Shown here piece by piece: positions 47,898 through 59,265 of a stretch of 64,000 nucleotides of DNA. The DNA is from Hysterium pulicare CBS 123377. Its lineage: Eukaryota; Ascomycota; Dothideomycetes; Hysteriales; Hysteriaceae. The stretch's first letter is position 1. Every line of letters begins with the position of its first letter. The stretch is taken from assembly GCA_000467715.1 (NCBI GenBank), contig AJFK01000009.1, positions 1 through 64,000 on the forward strand. Reading direction: 5' to 3'. The position numbers and the translations under genes were made by a program. The notes under the pieces were generated by a model. It did not search any database and was not told the origin of the DNA. It worked only from the letters and a program-made list of their open reading frames with translations.

Positions 47898-50800
47898 CTA
47901 GGAACCATCACCATAGTCATAACGAGCCTGCATCACTGCACTTGCTGTATAGCCTCTACAAAGGTTCATTCCCCAAATATCGGAGTGCTCAGCTGCGGCC
48001 GTGATTTCCAAAATCTCCCCCCATATTGACCGAGCCTTACCTATTTGACGATCATACACAGCGTACAGATCGGCAAGACAAAGCTGAAGAGCCATGGCGC
48101 AAATGGATTTACGCTGCATTTTAGCAGTAAGTATAGCCGTTTCGTAAGTGTTTTGTAACCATGGAATTTCTTCCAATTCCTTGGCCGCCCTCGCGATCGT
48201 ATGAAAGAAGCCCGAGTCGTAATCGCCAGGCCACATATTCGACCAAATAAACTTGATAAGACGATTGGATCCTGAACTCTCTTCTTCACTGTCTTTCTGG
48301 CTCTCCAAACTTTTGAGAAGCCAAATGATCTCGCTTTGACGATCAGGCTCGTGCGACTCCACCAACAGTTTAAAGTAACTGGAGACAGCGTGCTGGGGAA
48401 GTTGTTGCGTTTCCATAGCTTGGTGCCAGTAGTGTAAAGCGCTGGGAAGGTCTTTGAGTCCTTCGTACGCTTCTGCAATTGCCTTCAACGCCCGTGCTAA
48501 GCTCCCCTCATCCCCGGAATCAGCATCACTTGACTTGCTTCTTTGGTCTGACGAAAATATGCTGACGTTGATCAACTGTAATTCAATGGTTTTTGAGTAC
48601 TCTCCACGTTTTTTGTGAACGAGAGCCATACCACTTCGAGCAGACCATAACGTGCCATCCTTATCCAAGGCAAGCTGAAAGTGTACCAAGGCTTCGTCAT
48701 AGTAGCCAGACTGTCGCAAGCACATTGCCAGCTTCCTATGCCAACTCGCTGTTTCTTCAAGCTTAGTGTACTTAGCAGCTTGTAGTATGGTCTCCAATGG
48801 CAACCGCTCTGGGAGCCTATCGAGGGTCGGTTCGTCTTCGATAAGGGCTTTGATTTGCGCAACGACACGAAGGGCATGTGATGTACTCCACGTCGTGCCG
48901 TGTAACCACTCCTCCGCTGTAAGCTTGGCAGCGGGTAGGAAGATGCCTACATCCGATATTCTGGATTGTTGTACCCAAGCCTTTTCGTCGTCTGCCAGAT
49001 ATGAATCAATTTCCAGGTCTTTCATCCATTCAACCACACGCCTTGCAACCTCCAAGCAGTAGAAGGACCAAGGGGTCTCCTTACACCATATCCGCAATGC
49101 GTTCTCAGCCTGGAAGAACCTACTCAAAAGCGTTATAATCTGGACTTGATCTGAAAGCAAGAGCTGCTCTACTTGTTCGGTACAAACTTCGAAATGCTTT
49201 TGCTAGTGGTCTAGTGCGTAACGATGCAGCTTCTGAGACCCGTCTGGTGTGACTATTGCTTCAAGGCATGTCTTCAGCAATACGACGTGAGCCTCTCCGT
49301 AAACTACACCAATAGAGGGTTTGGATTTTCCGCTCGACACTTGAGTGTTGGGACCTTGGAAGTACTCAGTTATTGACGCGTGGGCAAATGACACTGTCGT
49401 AGTATCTAGATTAGAGTCAAAGTCGGCCTCTTCGTCATCTTCTGAATCACTGTCGGCACTCTGTATAATCGTCTTGGTACCCCTTTGCGGTTCTGCTAAT
49501 TGCTGAAGTTTTTTCAAAGCCCCAGTTGAAAGGCCGTCTTCTCTATCAAGAGAGATAAGACTTCCATATTTAAACCGCAGGTTGTGCTCCAGTAAAAAGC
49601 ATCCCTTGCCCTCAGGTGAGAGGCGTCTCAGAATCGCATCGAGCTCTCCCAAGCTTAAAGGTCGGGTGGCACAGGCAACCCAGCTCAGGATCAGATTTAG
49701 TATCTCTGATTCCTGCCTAGAGAGTGTCTTGAAGTACTCTTCGAGAAGGTGAGAGATGAGGTCGTTAATCTTGGATGGAGCTATTTCCATGCATTTGAGA
49801 GCGCTAGTCTCATCGAACTGATTATGCAGTTCGTAGGAGACCATGTTGGCCCACTGGAACATCCCGTTTGCCTTCTTCTCCATCACGCTGAGTAGGCGTG
49901 CTCGAAGTTTCGGTCGTAAGCCGTATGGTAATTCGGAGACGCGTTCCTTGATGAATAAAGCGAGGTCGGCTTTAGTCTTGCGGGGTTCTACGTGTATAGT
50001 GGGAACGATCCGGCGAACGGTGCAATTGATCTTATCGGTAATCTGGGGTCTGCCGAGTAAAACAACACAGAGTCTTGCTTTTTGCTTACCTGAAAATTGA
50101 TTCGTCAGTGTTCGAACAATGTAACGCAGAATCAACTTGAGCTCAGTAACGGAAAATATTTCTACTTGGTTCTTCTCAGAAAAACCATCAAAGTGCTGTG
50201 ATTCTCGACTTTGGTTCAGGATAGAAGCAATGATCAATGTAGACTTGATGTCCTGACTCATGCCAACGGTATAACGTTTGAACGGTTCAAGATGTTTGCA
50301 GAACGGAGGGTCGAAAATGAGCATTATTGAAAAGCCACTGACCAGCAGACAACTCGAATTGAAGATCACGTAGAAGTTTTAGAAAGTCCGCACGACCGTG
50401 AAGTCCATCTTCATCCGTCTCATCGAGACCATCCATGACGAGATAAAGCACATGATCAGTTGCTGCCGGGTTGTCGTAGAATTCCATAAACAACTTTCTC
50501 CACGCACTCGATGTGGTTTCAATATCGCTTCCAGAGGAGCACTTAGAAGACACATGCTCCCAAAACGTCGTGTTCAATTGACAGATTTGATAGGCCATAT
50601 CTCGAAGAGCCTGAGATAGTTCCTTTGCTCGTAACTGTTTTTGCTGAAGAAAAAGTATCCAACAGATATGTGGCATGAAGGCATCGCATCTTGAGTGGAC
50701 TTAGACCGTAGATATGACACGATCGACGCAGCTAGGAAAGTTTTACCGCTTCCGGGATTCCCACATATCCAGAGGAGGGGGTTTTCTTGTTTGAGCCATG

Positions 50801-51662
50801 ATTGAAACTCAGGCTCGGTTATCAACCACTCTCCGGACTTGTCCACTCGATCGCTCAACATAGCTGTCAATTTGTCCTCTAGAGCTACCGACGGCCGCAG
50901 AATGTTTTTCAATTTGTCCCTAGAAGTTTTTTGTTTCTCTTTTTGCACATCCTTGAGTATTATGTCCATCTTCGATTCCATGACTATCGTGTAGTTGCGA
51001 GTCTCTGCGTCCACTAGCCGGGATTCTTCTTTGACGAGGCCTCTTAACGTCTTCTCAAGGCTCTTGACCTTAGGGTCCGAACCAATGAAGACACCCTTCA
51101 GCCATAATCTTATCCTTCCTTTTTTGATAGCTTTTGTTGAGCAGGCGATAATCTCCAGCATCGTCGCGAGGATCTTGGCGAGCACACATTGTAATTCGGG
51201 GGACACTTTCGTTAAATCGTGAAGATTCAACCGGTTCGTGAACATCTACGTCTCGTTTCAGCGTCTGGCGGGTGAGGGACGCATCTTAACTGACCTCGAG
51301 CGTCTCAAAGAGGCCAAAAATCTCATCGTAAAACGCGGACACATTCTGGGAAGCTTTGATAAGATAGACCACAGCCCCAAAGCATAGTCCACTCGGTGGA
51401 AAAGCAAACGATGCTCCGGTTGACAAGACAGTCCCTAGCTGCTGGATCGGAGTGCAGACAGAGGCAAGACTTTGAAAACCTTCTCATTCTTGCTCCGATA
51501 CTTCTCGAAGTCTTCTTGTTGAGCTTTGACATGGGCTAGAACGCTCTCACGGGTATCAAGCTGTTGAGCCAGGTCCTCATCCAGGGCCACTCCAGCCACG
51601 TCGTTGTATCGCTTCTTTGCATCAGAAATGATATCCTCGATCTTGGTATTTGCAGTAGTCAT
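47898..51662 (-). pseudogene. Goodbye-NACHT-TPR STAND (NLR-like) gene, broken
   Basis: A fungal NLR-type gene. From 51662 it encodes a Goodbye-type N-terminal domain (MTTANTKIEDIISDAKKRYN; QQLGTVLSTGASFAF). A NTPase follows with P-loop WICGNPGSGKTFLAA (~50750) and Walker B LYLVMDGLDETDE (~50430), then VVLLGRPQI and a TPR-like helical C-terminus (for example ALVHFQLALDKDGTLW). Introns at 51246-51294 and 50090-50342 fit GT-AG. The frame shifts near 51470 and again near 50650, each as if one base were missing. An in-frame TAG at 49203-49205 stands where related proteins usually carry Trp (AEHW-type block). The frame then runs to a stop at 47898, probably short of the usual end. Such proteins act in fungal non-self recognition; this copy looks inactive unless these are assembly errors. 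Confidence 0.75.
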
Positions 51663-53639
51663 TCTGACGCCCTGTGAGTTTTGAGAGTGCTCATAAAGTT
51701 GAGCAAATCAGGTAGACGAATACCCCATCTTTCCACTACCGCCAGCCTCAAGATCCCATTTCCAGGATTAGAACTAGCAATTACACAAGTATTCCGATTG
51801 GCTGTTATTGTCGTTCCACATGTAGTCGCTAGGTGACGTTAGATGCATGATCACGACCGATTCTCCTAGGAGGAAACGTCCTCATCCTCATATTGTTCAA
51901 GTGACCCGTTGCATCGACTACCCTCGTCTCTCGTTACACTGGTGCTAACACACATCTGAGAAGGGTGGTGCAATCATCATCGCCAACCAGCAGCTCGGGA
52001 CGCTCGAAGGTTGCTCAAGTGTTGTGTTTGCTTAGTCGCTGCAGGTATCCGCCGTAATACAGCAAGGAATAAAGCGGAAGGAGTTCTGGTTCACCGGCGG
52101 GCGTTGCAACGCGTCTTCAAGCTCGAGGACTTGCAGTAGACCAATTGTCATGAACATGCCGCGATACAGCAGATTACCTCGTGGAGGATTTGCCTCTCGC
52201 CATGACATTCTTAAAAGAGATCTTGGCGCATACAAATTGAAACCGAAAGGTAATGGGATCAAGGGTCCGAAATGCCAGGTCCAAGGTCAAACTGTAGCGG
52301 AGTTTATAGAAGACTAGGTTGACCATCAAACCCACTGTTGCACCTTTGACAGTTTTGCTGATGTGACAGGATGAGCGAAAAGACGATAGTTGAAGCTTCC
52401 GGAATATATACCATTACTGCATTTAACGCAGCTGAAGTTGATTTTATCTACTAAAGGGGAATTTTCAAGGAAAATGTCGTGACTGTGGGTCTCACCTCCA
52501 TAAGAGTAGGTTGACACCTTGACACCTTGACCACGGCTTTGCAGGGCTGACACGAACTCTAGGACATCGTTGATGTGATAAGCCTAACTCATCCTCAACA
52601 AATGAGAACCCTTCACAAGATCTGATTTGCGTGCTAGGGGAACTCTTGAAGAGTGGTGATGTTATGCTTACCAGTAATCACCACCCCAGCCGACTTGACT
52701 CTCACATCCATGAATCCAGTCCAGTTCGGTTATCCCCACTAAGCAAGCAGTGCACTAATCAGCTTGATGCCTCAAAGAGAAAACAAGGACTAAAATTGGC
52801 AAACATGGCAGCATCACCGGCACTCTGCGGTTGCACAATTTTCGAGGGGATGTAGTGAACGACCGCCTCCGCTCTTCCGATGATTCCATCGGCACCCGGT
52901 AATGAGGACATAGTATGCGGCAACTTATATCAGCGTCGTATCTCATTTCACTCTGTGTCGAGGAAGATTGGTTGGGCAAAACTCACTCTTGGGTTGAATG
53001 CTGACTTATACAACGCCAAGCCGAAACGATGCGTAAGCAGCTTGAGAATGGTTCTGATTGGCTGAAAATGCCACCTAAGGCAAACAAAGCACCACATATA
53101 ACTGGGAATGATTCCAGATCAATGGAGAATGACTCCTAAATACAATATCTTCATGCTATTTTGAATCAACCTACCACACAGGAACCGGTAATTCCAGCAA
53201 CACTGCCTTACTGCCTAGAGTACTTACCTACCCCGCCCGCCCCCGCAGCTGAGACTGTGGGCCTCGAAGATTTAGTCTGTCGTGTATCTAGAGATCTACT
53301 TACCGACTGGGTCGACGTAAATAGACCTAGGATTACGAAGCGCATTAAATTCTGACTCGAGAGGAACAATTGAAAGTGATAAGGTACTCAATGCTGGGAC
53401 AGAAACGTCAACTGGTGTGCTTTTAATCCGGAATAGTGGCCAATGTTAGAAAGGCAGATGTGGAACTGGCTGATGATCATCCTTGACGAATTGGGCCGAA
53501 TGGGTGGATCCACCTGCAAGGTATAAGCCGCGAAGTATCTTGAGCTACTGCTACCTTTGAATTCACCTTCAACGGCATCATCTTTTCACTTTTTCTTTCA
53601 CATCCTACTCGAACTCCTTCACCTCTCCACAACGGGAAC
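51663..53639. other. Intergenic region between the STAND pseudogene and GMC gene
   Basis: Nearly 2 kb in which I can support no gene. Minus-strand frames at 52326-52553 and 52032-52262, and plus-strand frames at 52631 and 53161, are short, unlinked and unrecognised. The last ~100 bases are pyrimidine-rich, consistent with the GMC oxidoreductase leader. Confidence 0.4.
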
Positions 53640-55776
53640 ATGGCCCAGACATTTGATTTCATTATCGTTGGAGGTAAGCTTCTATCAACTATCACACTTT
53701 TAACTTACATAACAGTGGGTGTCATAATTGGTTGGAGCCTGGCTATGCACCAACCACTCGGTGACTCTCCTTGCTGTCTGCACATGCAGTTTGACCTTTG
53801 GTACTACGGTCATAGAGGGGTATCCAGCCCTCAGCAGATACTAAAATGTCACGTGTATAGCCTTCCGCTATTATATATACAAGAAACACGAACTTAGATT
53901 CCACTAAATTATCACACCCATTAAATTTGTACCACTCTAACAGCCCCCAACAGGCGGAACAACAGGCTGTCTCCTAGCGCATCGCCTCTCCCACGCCAAA
54001 TCCCGCCCCTCAGTCCTGCTCGTCGAAGCAGGTAGCCATCCAGATGGAGATACGCTCCGCGCTCCATACTACCGCTTCACTCCTGCAATGACACGCCCCG
54101 ATCTCGATTATGGATACGAGTCGGTTCCGCAGAAGGAGCTGAATGGTCGTACTATCCAGTATACGAGAGGAAAGGGGTTGGGTGGGAGTAGTATTATGAA
54201 TTTTATGGGTAAGTGAGCGGTTGGCGATTTTTTGGGGGTATTGAACTGATCGTTGAGAATGAGGGTAGTCTATCTGTATGGATCGGGAGAGGATTATAAT
54301 CGATGGGCGGATCTGGTTGGTGATGAGAGTTGGAGATGGGAGTATACTAAGGAGTCATTCAAGAAGGTGGGTGAGGCGGAGGTGAAGTTTCGAGCTGGGA
54401 GCTCTAATGGTATGCTAGATTGAACATTTCCATACCGATGGCGCAGAGAAATATCCGGAATATGCGAACCCCAAGCGCGAAGAGCATGGGCACGATGGAA
54501 CAGTTGAGATATGTCTGCCACCTGTGTTAGAGAAGGAAACCCAGCCTGTGCTGGATGCTTTGGTCAAGGAAGGTGCTCCGAAACTCCTAGATTTCAACAC
54601 AGGCAATCCGGTTGGTGTTGGTATTTTCCCATCCTCGTATGGCAAAGACGGACGCACGACGAGCGCGACTGCACATCTAGTCGACCCACCAGGGAACCTC
54701 ACCATCTGGACAGATGCGAAAGTCACGCGATTATCGATGGACGGAAAGAAAGTAACCGGCATTGAGACGCCAGATGGCCGAAAAGCCATCTCTACCAAAG
54801 ATGTTATACTCAGTGCCGGAACGTTCGATTCGGCTAAAGTATTGCTTCTCAATGGTATTGGTCCTGCGAAAGAACTCGAGAGCCATGGAATCAAGGTAGT
54901 CCAAAATCTTCCTGGAGTAGGTAAAAACCTGCAGGATCACATACTTGTGTTCCTATGCGCGGAATGCGATCCAACACTTACGGACAGATGGACTTTTGAG
55001 AGCAATCAGGCCATGATGCTGGAAGCAACGGCGCTGTGGAAGAAGGATAAATCTGGTGATCTGGCCCATCACAACGGTACATTGTGGGGTGGGTTTTTGA
55101 AACTGCCCGGATTGGAAGAGACAGACGAATACAAAGCCCTGGATAAAGGAACGCAAGAGTATATCTCAAAAGCTACAGTGCCGGCTTACGAGTTCTGTGG
55201 GAATACCATCCCGTTCCCGCCCGGAGCACCAATACCAGAAGGGAGTTCGTATCTAAGCGTTTGCTCATTTTTGATGAACCCACAGTCAAGGGGAGAAGTG
55301 ACGCTCAGTTCCTCAAACACGGAAGATAAACCTATCATAGATTTGAAATATTTGGAGCATCCATACGACAGGAGAGTCTTCATGGAGGGGATCCGCGTTA
55401 CTTGGAAGCAGATCTTTGAGAACCCGGAGTTGAAAAAATACATCAGGGCACCGATGTCCGCTCCAAAGAGCATGTCTGACGAAGATATCTATGCGTTCAT
55501 GAAAGACGCTACTGGTACGGTGTGGCATGCGAACGGAACGGTGAAAATGGGGAAAAAGGAGGACCCAACTGCTTGTGTGGGACCTGATTTCCGGGTGTAT
55601 GGAATCGAGGGTCTTCGCGTCGCCGACATGAGTGTTTCACCATTGACTCCGAAGTAGGTTACACCATGAATTGGTAGAATGGGTGACTAATGAGTTCTAG
55701 CAATCATACCCAATCCACCGCATATTTGATCGGGCAGAAAGCTGCGGAGAAAATCATTGCAGAATATTATTTGTAG
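53640..55776 (+). CDS. GMC-family FAD oxidoreductase
   Basis: A glucose-methanol-choline family flavoenzyme that oxidises an alcohol or sugar; substrate unknown. Exons 53640-53673, 53954-54208, 54269-54409, 54447-55653 and 55701-55776 join in frame to 570 residues, typical for the family. The FAD-binding motif DFIIVGGGTTG is split by intron 1. GMC signature 1 lies in YTRGKGLGGSSIMNFM and signature 2 in ILSAGTFDSAKVLLLNGIGP. The C-terminal catalytic region has HANGTVKMG and PNNHTQSTAY, giving the His and Asn/His of the active site. There is no signal peptide, so it is intracellular. Intron 1 is 280 nt because it contains a MITE-like repeat. Intron 3 would be only 37 nt, but its phase fits and a stop codon otherwise ends the frame. 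Confidence 0.9.
53717..53919 (+). mobile_element. MITE-like repeat inside GMC intron 1
   Basis: A 203-bp element bounded by imperfect terminal inverted repeats: left GGGTGTCATAATTGGTTGG, right (reverse complement) GGGTGTGATAATTTAGTGG. It is related to copies at 55838, 56174, 58281 and 35868. It has no coding capacity, as expected of a non-autonomous DNA element. No clear target-site duplication could be seen. Confidence 0.7.
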
Positions 55777-55837
55777 CTCCAGGCTGTTTTGAATTTTTGC
55801 AGATGAATGTCTTTACTTTCTTTACATGGCCACAACA

Positions 55838-56039
55838 GATGTGGTAATTCGTTTAAATCCGGACTGCGTGTCAACCCCGTAACGGCTTATCCTGGCTGGG
55901 CGCAAACGTAGTTAAGTTTGGATTTATAACTGTAAAGAACTATTAAGTCCTCAGTGGATGTTGAAAATGTTTCTGCGCCGAATTTTGTTGCTGATTGCGT
56001 AGGAAAAAAGAAGCTGGAATCTATAAAATTATGACACCC
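55838..56039 (+). mobile_element. MITE-like repeat, full-length copy
   Basis: About 202 bp, with left end GATGTGGTAATTCGTTT and right end whose reverse complement is GGGTGTCATAATTTTATAG. The internal block CTGCGTGTCAACC is shared with the copy at 58281, and TGGCTGGGCG also matches. It has the same orientation as the other copies. Confidence 0.65.
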
Positions 56040-56173
56040 GTTGTGAGTCTTCGCAAGAAATAGAGCATGGAGCGTACGAGTATTGACCTAATTTGCAAGC
56101 TATCACGCTTTCTCGTAGACAGTGCTCGAGGACTCCGTGATCGCAGTGGTTCGTTCTGCGGTGACATACACAC

Positions 56174-56325
56174 GGGCTGTCATAATTCGTCGTTTTCAGA
56201 GGATAGGTCTACACCTGTCACCTGTTTTCCTGCCGGCCTACAAAGCTGATTTGACCTCGGTACAAGGCATTAAAGCAAGTTGCCGTCCTCAAGATTACCC
56301 AGAAAGTAGCTTACGGAATTAGATC
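56174..56325 (+). mobile_element. MITE-like repeat, partial copy
   Basis: Starts with GGGCTGTCATAATTCGTCG, close to the terminal repeat of the copy at 53717. It continues with a block similar to that copy's ACCTTTGGTAC region (here GACCTCGGTAC). The right terminal repeat was not found, so the end is approximate. Confidence 0.5.
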
Positions 56326-56473
56326 TATCTAGACTTGGGTGGCTATAGAAGTCCACTGACTACCAATAATGACAATGGTCATGAAAACCTCTGTAGAATA
56401 TCTCCCCACCGAGGCCGGTCAAGAAAGAACAGTGCCAGAGCTCTTGATGGTGATGGCTTGCTTGCTGGCTAGT

Positions 56474-58264
56474 TTATACATCTCTTGAAATGGGGTCCCC
56501 GTGGGAAGGTCGGACCATGAAAGCCAGAAACGAGATATCGTCGAATTGGCAACTCAAGCAATCAGCTTCTGAACTAACGCCATCATGAGCTTCATCGCCG
56601 GATGGTTTGCCCGCACTTTTACTGTCTTGTTCTTGGTGCCAGATACGAGAGATACCTCCTGCTCTAGTGCTTGAAAGGATACTGGTATTCGAATTGTCTT
56701 GTCGGATGACGAGGGCGTGGTGCGCTCCAAAAAGAGACAGAACTAAGTCATTGTGGTCCACGACATCATCGCAGAATCCAAAAAGCCCCGACGCTGAGAG
56801 GTACCAATACAATAAGTCCGGATGGGCATTGGAACTTTTTGAAGTGTTCGAGTCAGGCTTGGTGCTCGGGCAATACCTTATTGAAATAAGATGCGAGGTT
56901 GGGGAAACTCCAGTGACGCAATAGTTTTCAAAGTCAAGCTTACCGGCCAAGCTGGAGGGATCTCTTGCTGTGCGTCGGTACTGATTGAGAAGACTTTGAA
57001 TCCGCTGTCGGTTTTTTTGGGGGCCAGCGACCGGTGTTAAGCCATGTTCTCCGGCGATGCTGTTTAATTTATCGGCCGCAGATTGCGGAATGCGCTGATG
57101 GAGAGAGTGAGAACCTGTCATAATGATATTGTCAAGCTTCCAGTTCTTGAACGGCACCGTAATGAATTCATCCCTTGCATCTGTATCTTCAAGATCATAA
57201 GGTGGCTTCAGTTGAAGAGAAGTCTGCAAAACTCCTCCAAAATTCGCAAGCTCGCTCCCAGAGTCTTCAAGTCCGAGCCCCGATGAGATCCAGAGTCGCA
57301 TTAGAATGCTATAAAGCTGCAAAGAAGATCTTTCATAGTCCACCTTGAATCCACTCAGATCTCCAACGAGTGCAAGAAGTCCATATACCTTATCCCGTGG
57401 ATCGAAGCAGGCGGATCGCTCAGAAATCTTCATTAAGTTTCGAAGCTTTCGTATGCCTCTTGGCGTGGCGTCACTTGTCGAATTGAGGAACCGGCCACCT
57501 GTCTCTTGATTCCGGCTTCTTCTTTCAATGCAGAGCTCTCTGACTAATGTCCATCCGAAACGGTAGAATGCAGTTCCAGCGGACTCATCCCTCACTACAT
57601 CGGGGACCTCTCCCATCTCAAAGGTGACCTGCAGACAATGCCAGTCAATCTGCTGATCCCCACAAAAGATGTCTAGGCTTCGAGCCAAGATAACCTCCTG
57701 GAGGATCCAAGTGCGAGTCCAATAAGGTCGCTGACACAGCTTGAGAAGCGCCTGACCTTCCAAATCGGACCAAAATTGCTTTGCACGGGTCAGTCGCTGT
57801 TCCAACTGTGAAGATGCCACCTGCTGCATGCCCAGAAGAGCAGTGGTACTGTCGTCATCCTTGACACCAAGCCAGACGGCGACATTTTCTGCGCGAGTGT
57901 AAACACGATCCATCAGGCCAACCTGTTCATTGCGTTCGGGAATGTTCGTTTGATCGATGCAGATTGCGTCCGCCCATACCAGTCGTTCCGCATCCTCTGA
58001 GCGAAGTCTGCAGAGAAAAAGCCACAGATTGGAGCGAATCAAGAAATGCGCACCATTGAGGCTGATTTCCTTCAGGCCATGAGGGTCACCCCATGTGTAG
58101 GAGAGAGCTTCATATTGTGGGCATTCATCCCATTGATGGATGGTGAGTTGACAAGAAACGCGCTCATCTCGCCGCCCTGGAAGTATGTGCAATAGGCGAA
58201 AGTGTTGCGGCGGTAGCGGGTGGTAGGAATATGGTGGAAGTTGAATGAAAGTCGAGGCCGTCAT
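56474..58264 (-). CDS. HET-domain (heterokaryon incompatibility) protein
   Basis: A 596-residue protein from Met at 58264; the same frame extends to a Met at 58318 (614 residues), but that extension overlaps a repeat element. HET domains act in fungal allorecognition and can trigger cell death when incompatible strains fuse. Conserved blocks in order: YEALSYTWGDP (about residues 51-61), LVWADAICIDQTNIPERNEQ, VYTRAENVAVWLG, RPYWTRTWILQEVILA, CFDPRDKVYGLLALVGD. The C-terminal half carries the usual FGFCDDVVDHNDLVLSLFG-type region. The frame is open throughout in one exon, so unlike the remnant at 36-37.5 kb it looks functional. Its partner is unknown. Confidence 0.9.
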   Translation of the reverse strand: MTASTFIQLPPYSYHPLPPQHFRLLHILPGRRDERVSCQLTIHQWDECPQYEALSYTWGDPHGLKEISLNGAHFLIRSNLWLFLCRLRSEDAERLVWADAICIDQTNIPERNEQVGLMDRVYTRAENVAVWLGVKDDDSTTALLGMQQVASSQLEQRLTRAKQFWSDLEGQALLKLCQRPYWTRTWILQEVILARSLDIFCGDQQIDWHCLQVTFEMGEVPDVVRDESAGTAFYRFGWTLVRELCIERRSRNQETGGRFLNSTSDATPRGIRKLRNLMKISERSACFDPRDKVYGLLALVGDLSGFKVDYERSSLQLYSILMRLWISSGLGLEDSGSELANFGGVLQTSLQLKPPYDLEDTDARDEFITVPFKNWKLDNIIMTGSHSLHQRIPQSAADKLNSIAGEHGLTPVAGPQKNRQRIQSLLNQYRRTARDPSSLAGKLDFENYCVTGVSPTSHLISIRYCPSTKPDSNTSKSSNAHPDLLYWYLSASGLFGFCDDVVDHNDLVLSLFGAHHALVIRQDNSNTSILSSTRAGGISRIWHQEQDSKSAGKPSGDEAHDGVSSEADCLSCQFDDISFLAFMVRPSHGDPISRDV

Positions 58265-59265
58265 TGATCGCAAGCGTAACGGGTGTAGTAATTCGTCGGA
58301 ATCTGGGCTGCGTGTCAACCTGGCAACGACTCTTCTTGGCTGGGCGTATACATGGTGGAGCTTGGTATTACAATGCTAGAGGAGTATCTATCCCTCAACG
58401 GACGTTCAAGCGGTTATCTGCACAGACTTTGCTTTTAGTTATGTGGAAAAGCGAAACTTGACTATAGAATCATAACACAACGACCCATTTGGCAGGTCTT
58501 TCCAGAGTACCTCCAAATGAGCTCCTGGTCGACAGATCTCTTAAACTGCGCGGCGCTGAGAGGGTTATAAAGCACTAGAACAGATGTCCCCTCTATCCCC
58601 AGTTTCAATCTAGACGAGCGCATCAAATGAATGCGATCTGAAACAGATGCTGGTCGAAGTAGGACGAAACGTATTAATGAAGGCGCTTGGAAGCTATGGC
58701 CTCTGGAGGTTGAGGCGGATCTCGTATCCTCGCGTGGGTTGCTGTGCCTACCAAACGCCTCGCCAATATTTGTATACGCAAAGTCAAGCGTCAGGCTGAG
58801 CATCACCACAACTCAACTCCACACCACAGAGTATTGCCCTTTGACATCCCTTCTGAGTCTGAAACGATTCTCCTGATTTCGCGACAGACTTCAAGTTCCG
58901 TGGGGCATAACTTTGCGCTTGGGCAGTGACAAGCCAGACCAGAAAAGAGGTGGTCGGTACTACCAACCTCCCCGACCTCCCACCACATCTAAGTACAGTA
59001 TTTCCTTCCACGCCTCCAATTGCTCCTCCTACATTCCTCGTCAACATCTACATACCATTTCCATTCTTCACTCGTTCAAGACTGACGTTTTGCGACCAAA
59101 CTTCGATTATCGGCATTCTTCCAGAAGCCTGCAGAATCCCAAGCGAATCGGAGTCTACCCCGCAGCTCGATCAACTTTCCTCGAACATCGATATCGACGG
59201 CTTCGAAGGCTTCTACTCATCGCAATCAGCCTTCGATTGGCTTTATTCGGCCTCCGACGGCCATA
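58265..59265. other. Divergent intergenic region between HET and membrane-protein genes
   Basis: Holds both promoters. The HET-proximal 200 bases are a MITE-like repeat. A minus-strand frame at 58462-58809 overlaps the repeat end and matches no protein I know. Pyrimidine-rich sequence before 59266 resembles a leader. Confidence 0.45.
58281..58480 (+). mobile_element. MITE-like repeat at the 5' end of the HET gene
   Basis: About 200 bp. The left end reads GGGTGTAGTAATTCGTCGG, and the right end CATAACAC is its imperfect inverted match. Internal blocks are CTGCGTGTCAACC, TTGGCTGGGCG and GAGTATCTATCCCTCAAC. It begins 17 bases upstream of the preferred HET start codon and overlaps the longer possible N-terminus. 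Confidence 0.65.

Larger units (their letters stand above)
55777..56473. other. Intergenic region between converging GMC and HET genes
   Basis: Occupied largely by one full and one partial copy of the ~200-bp MITE-like repeat. No gene is seen. Confidence 0.5.
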
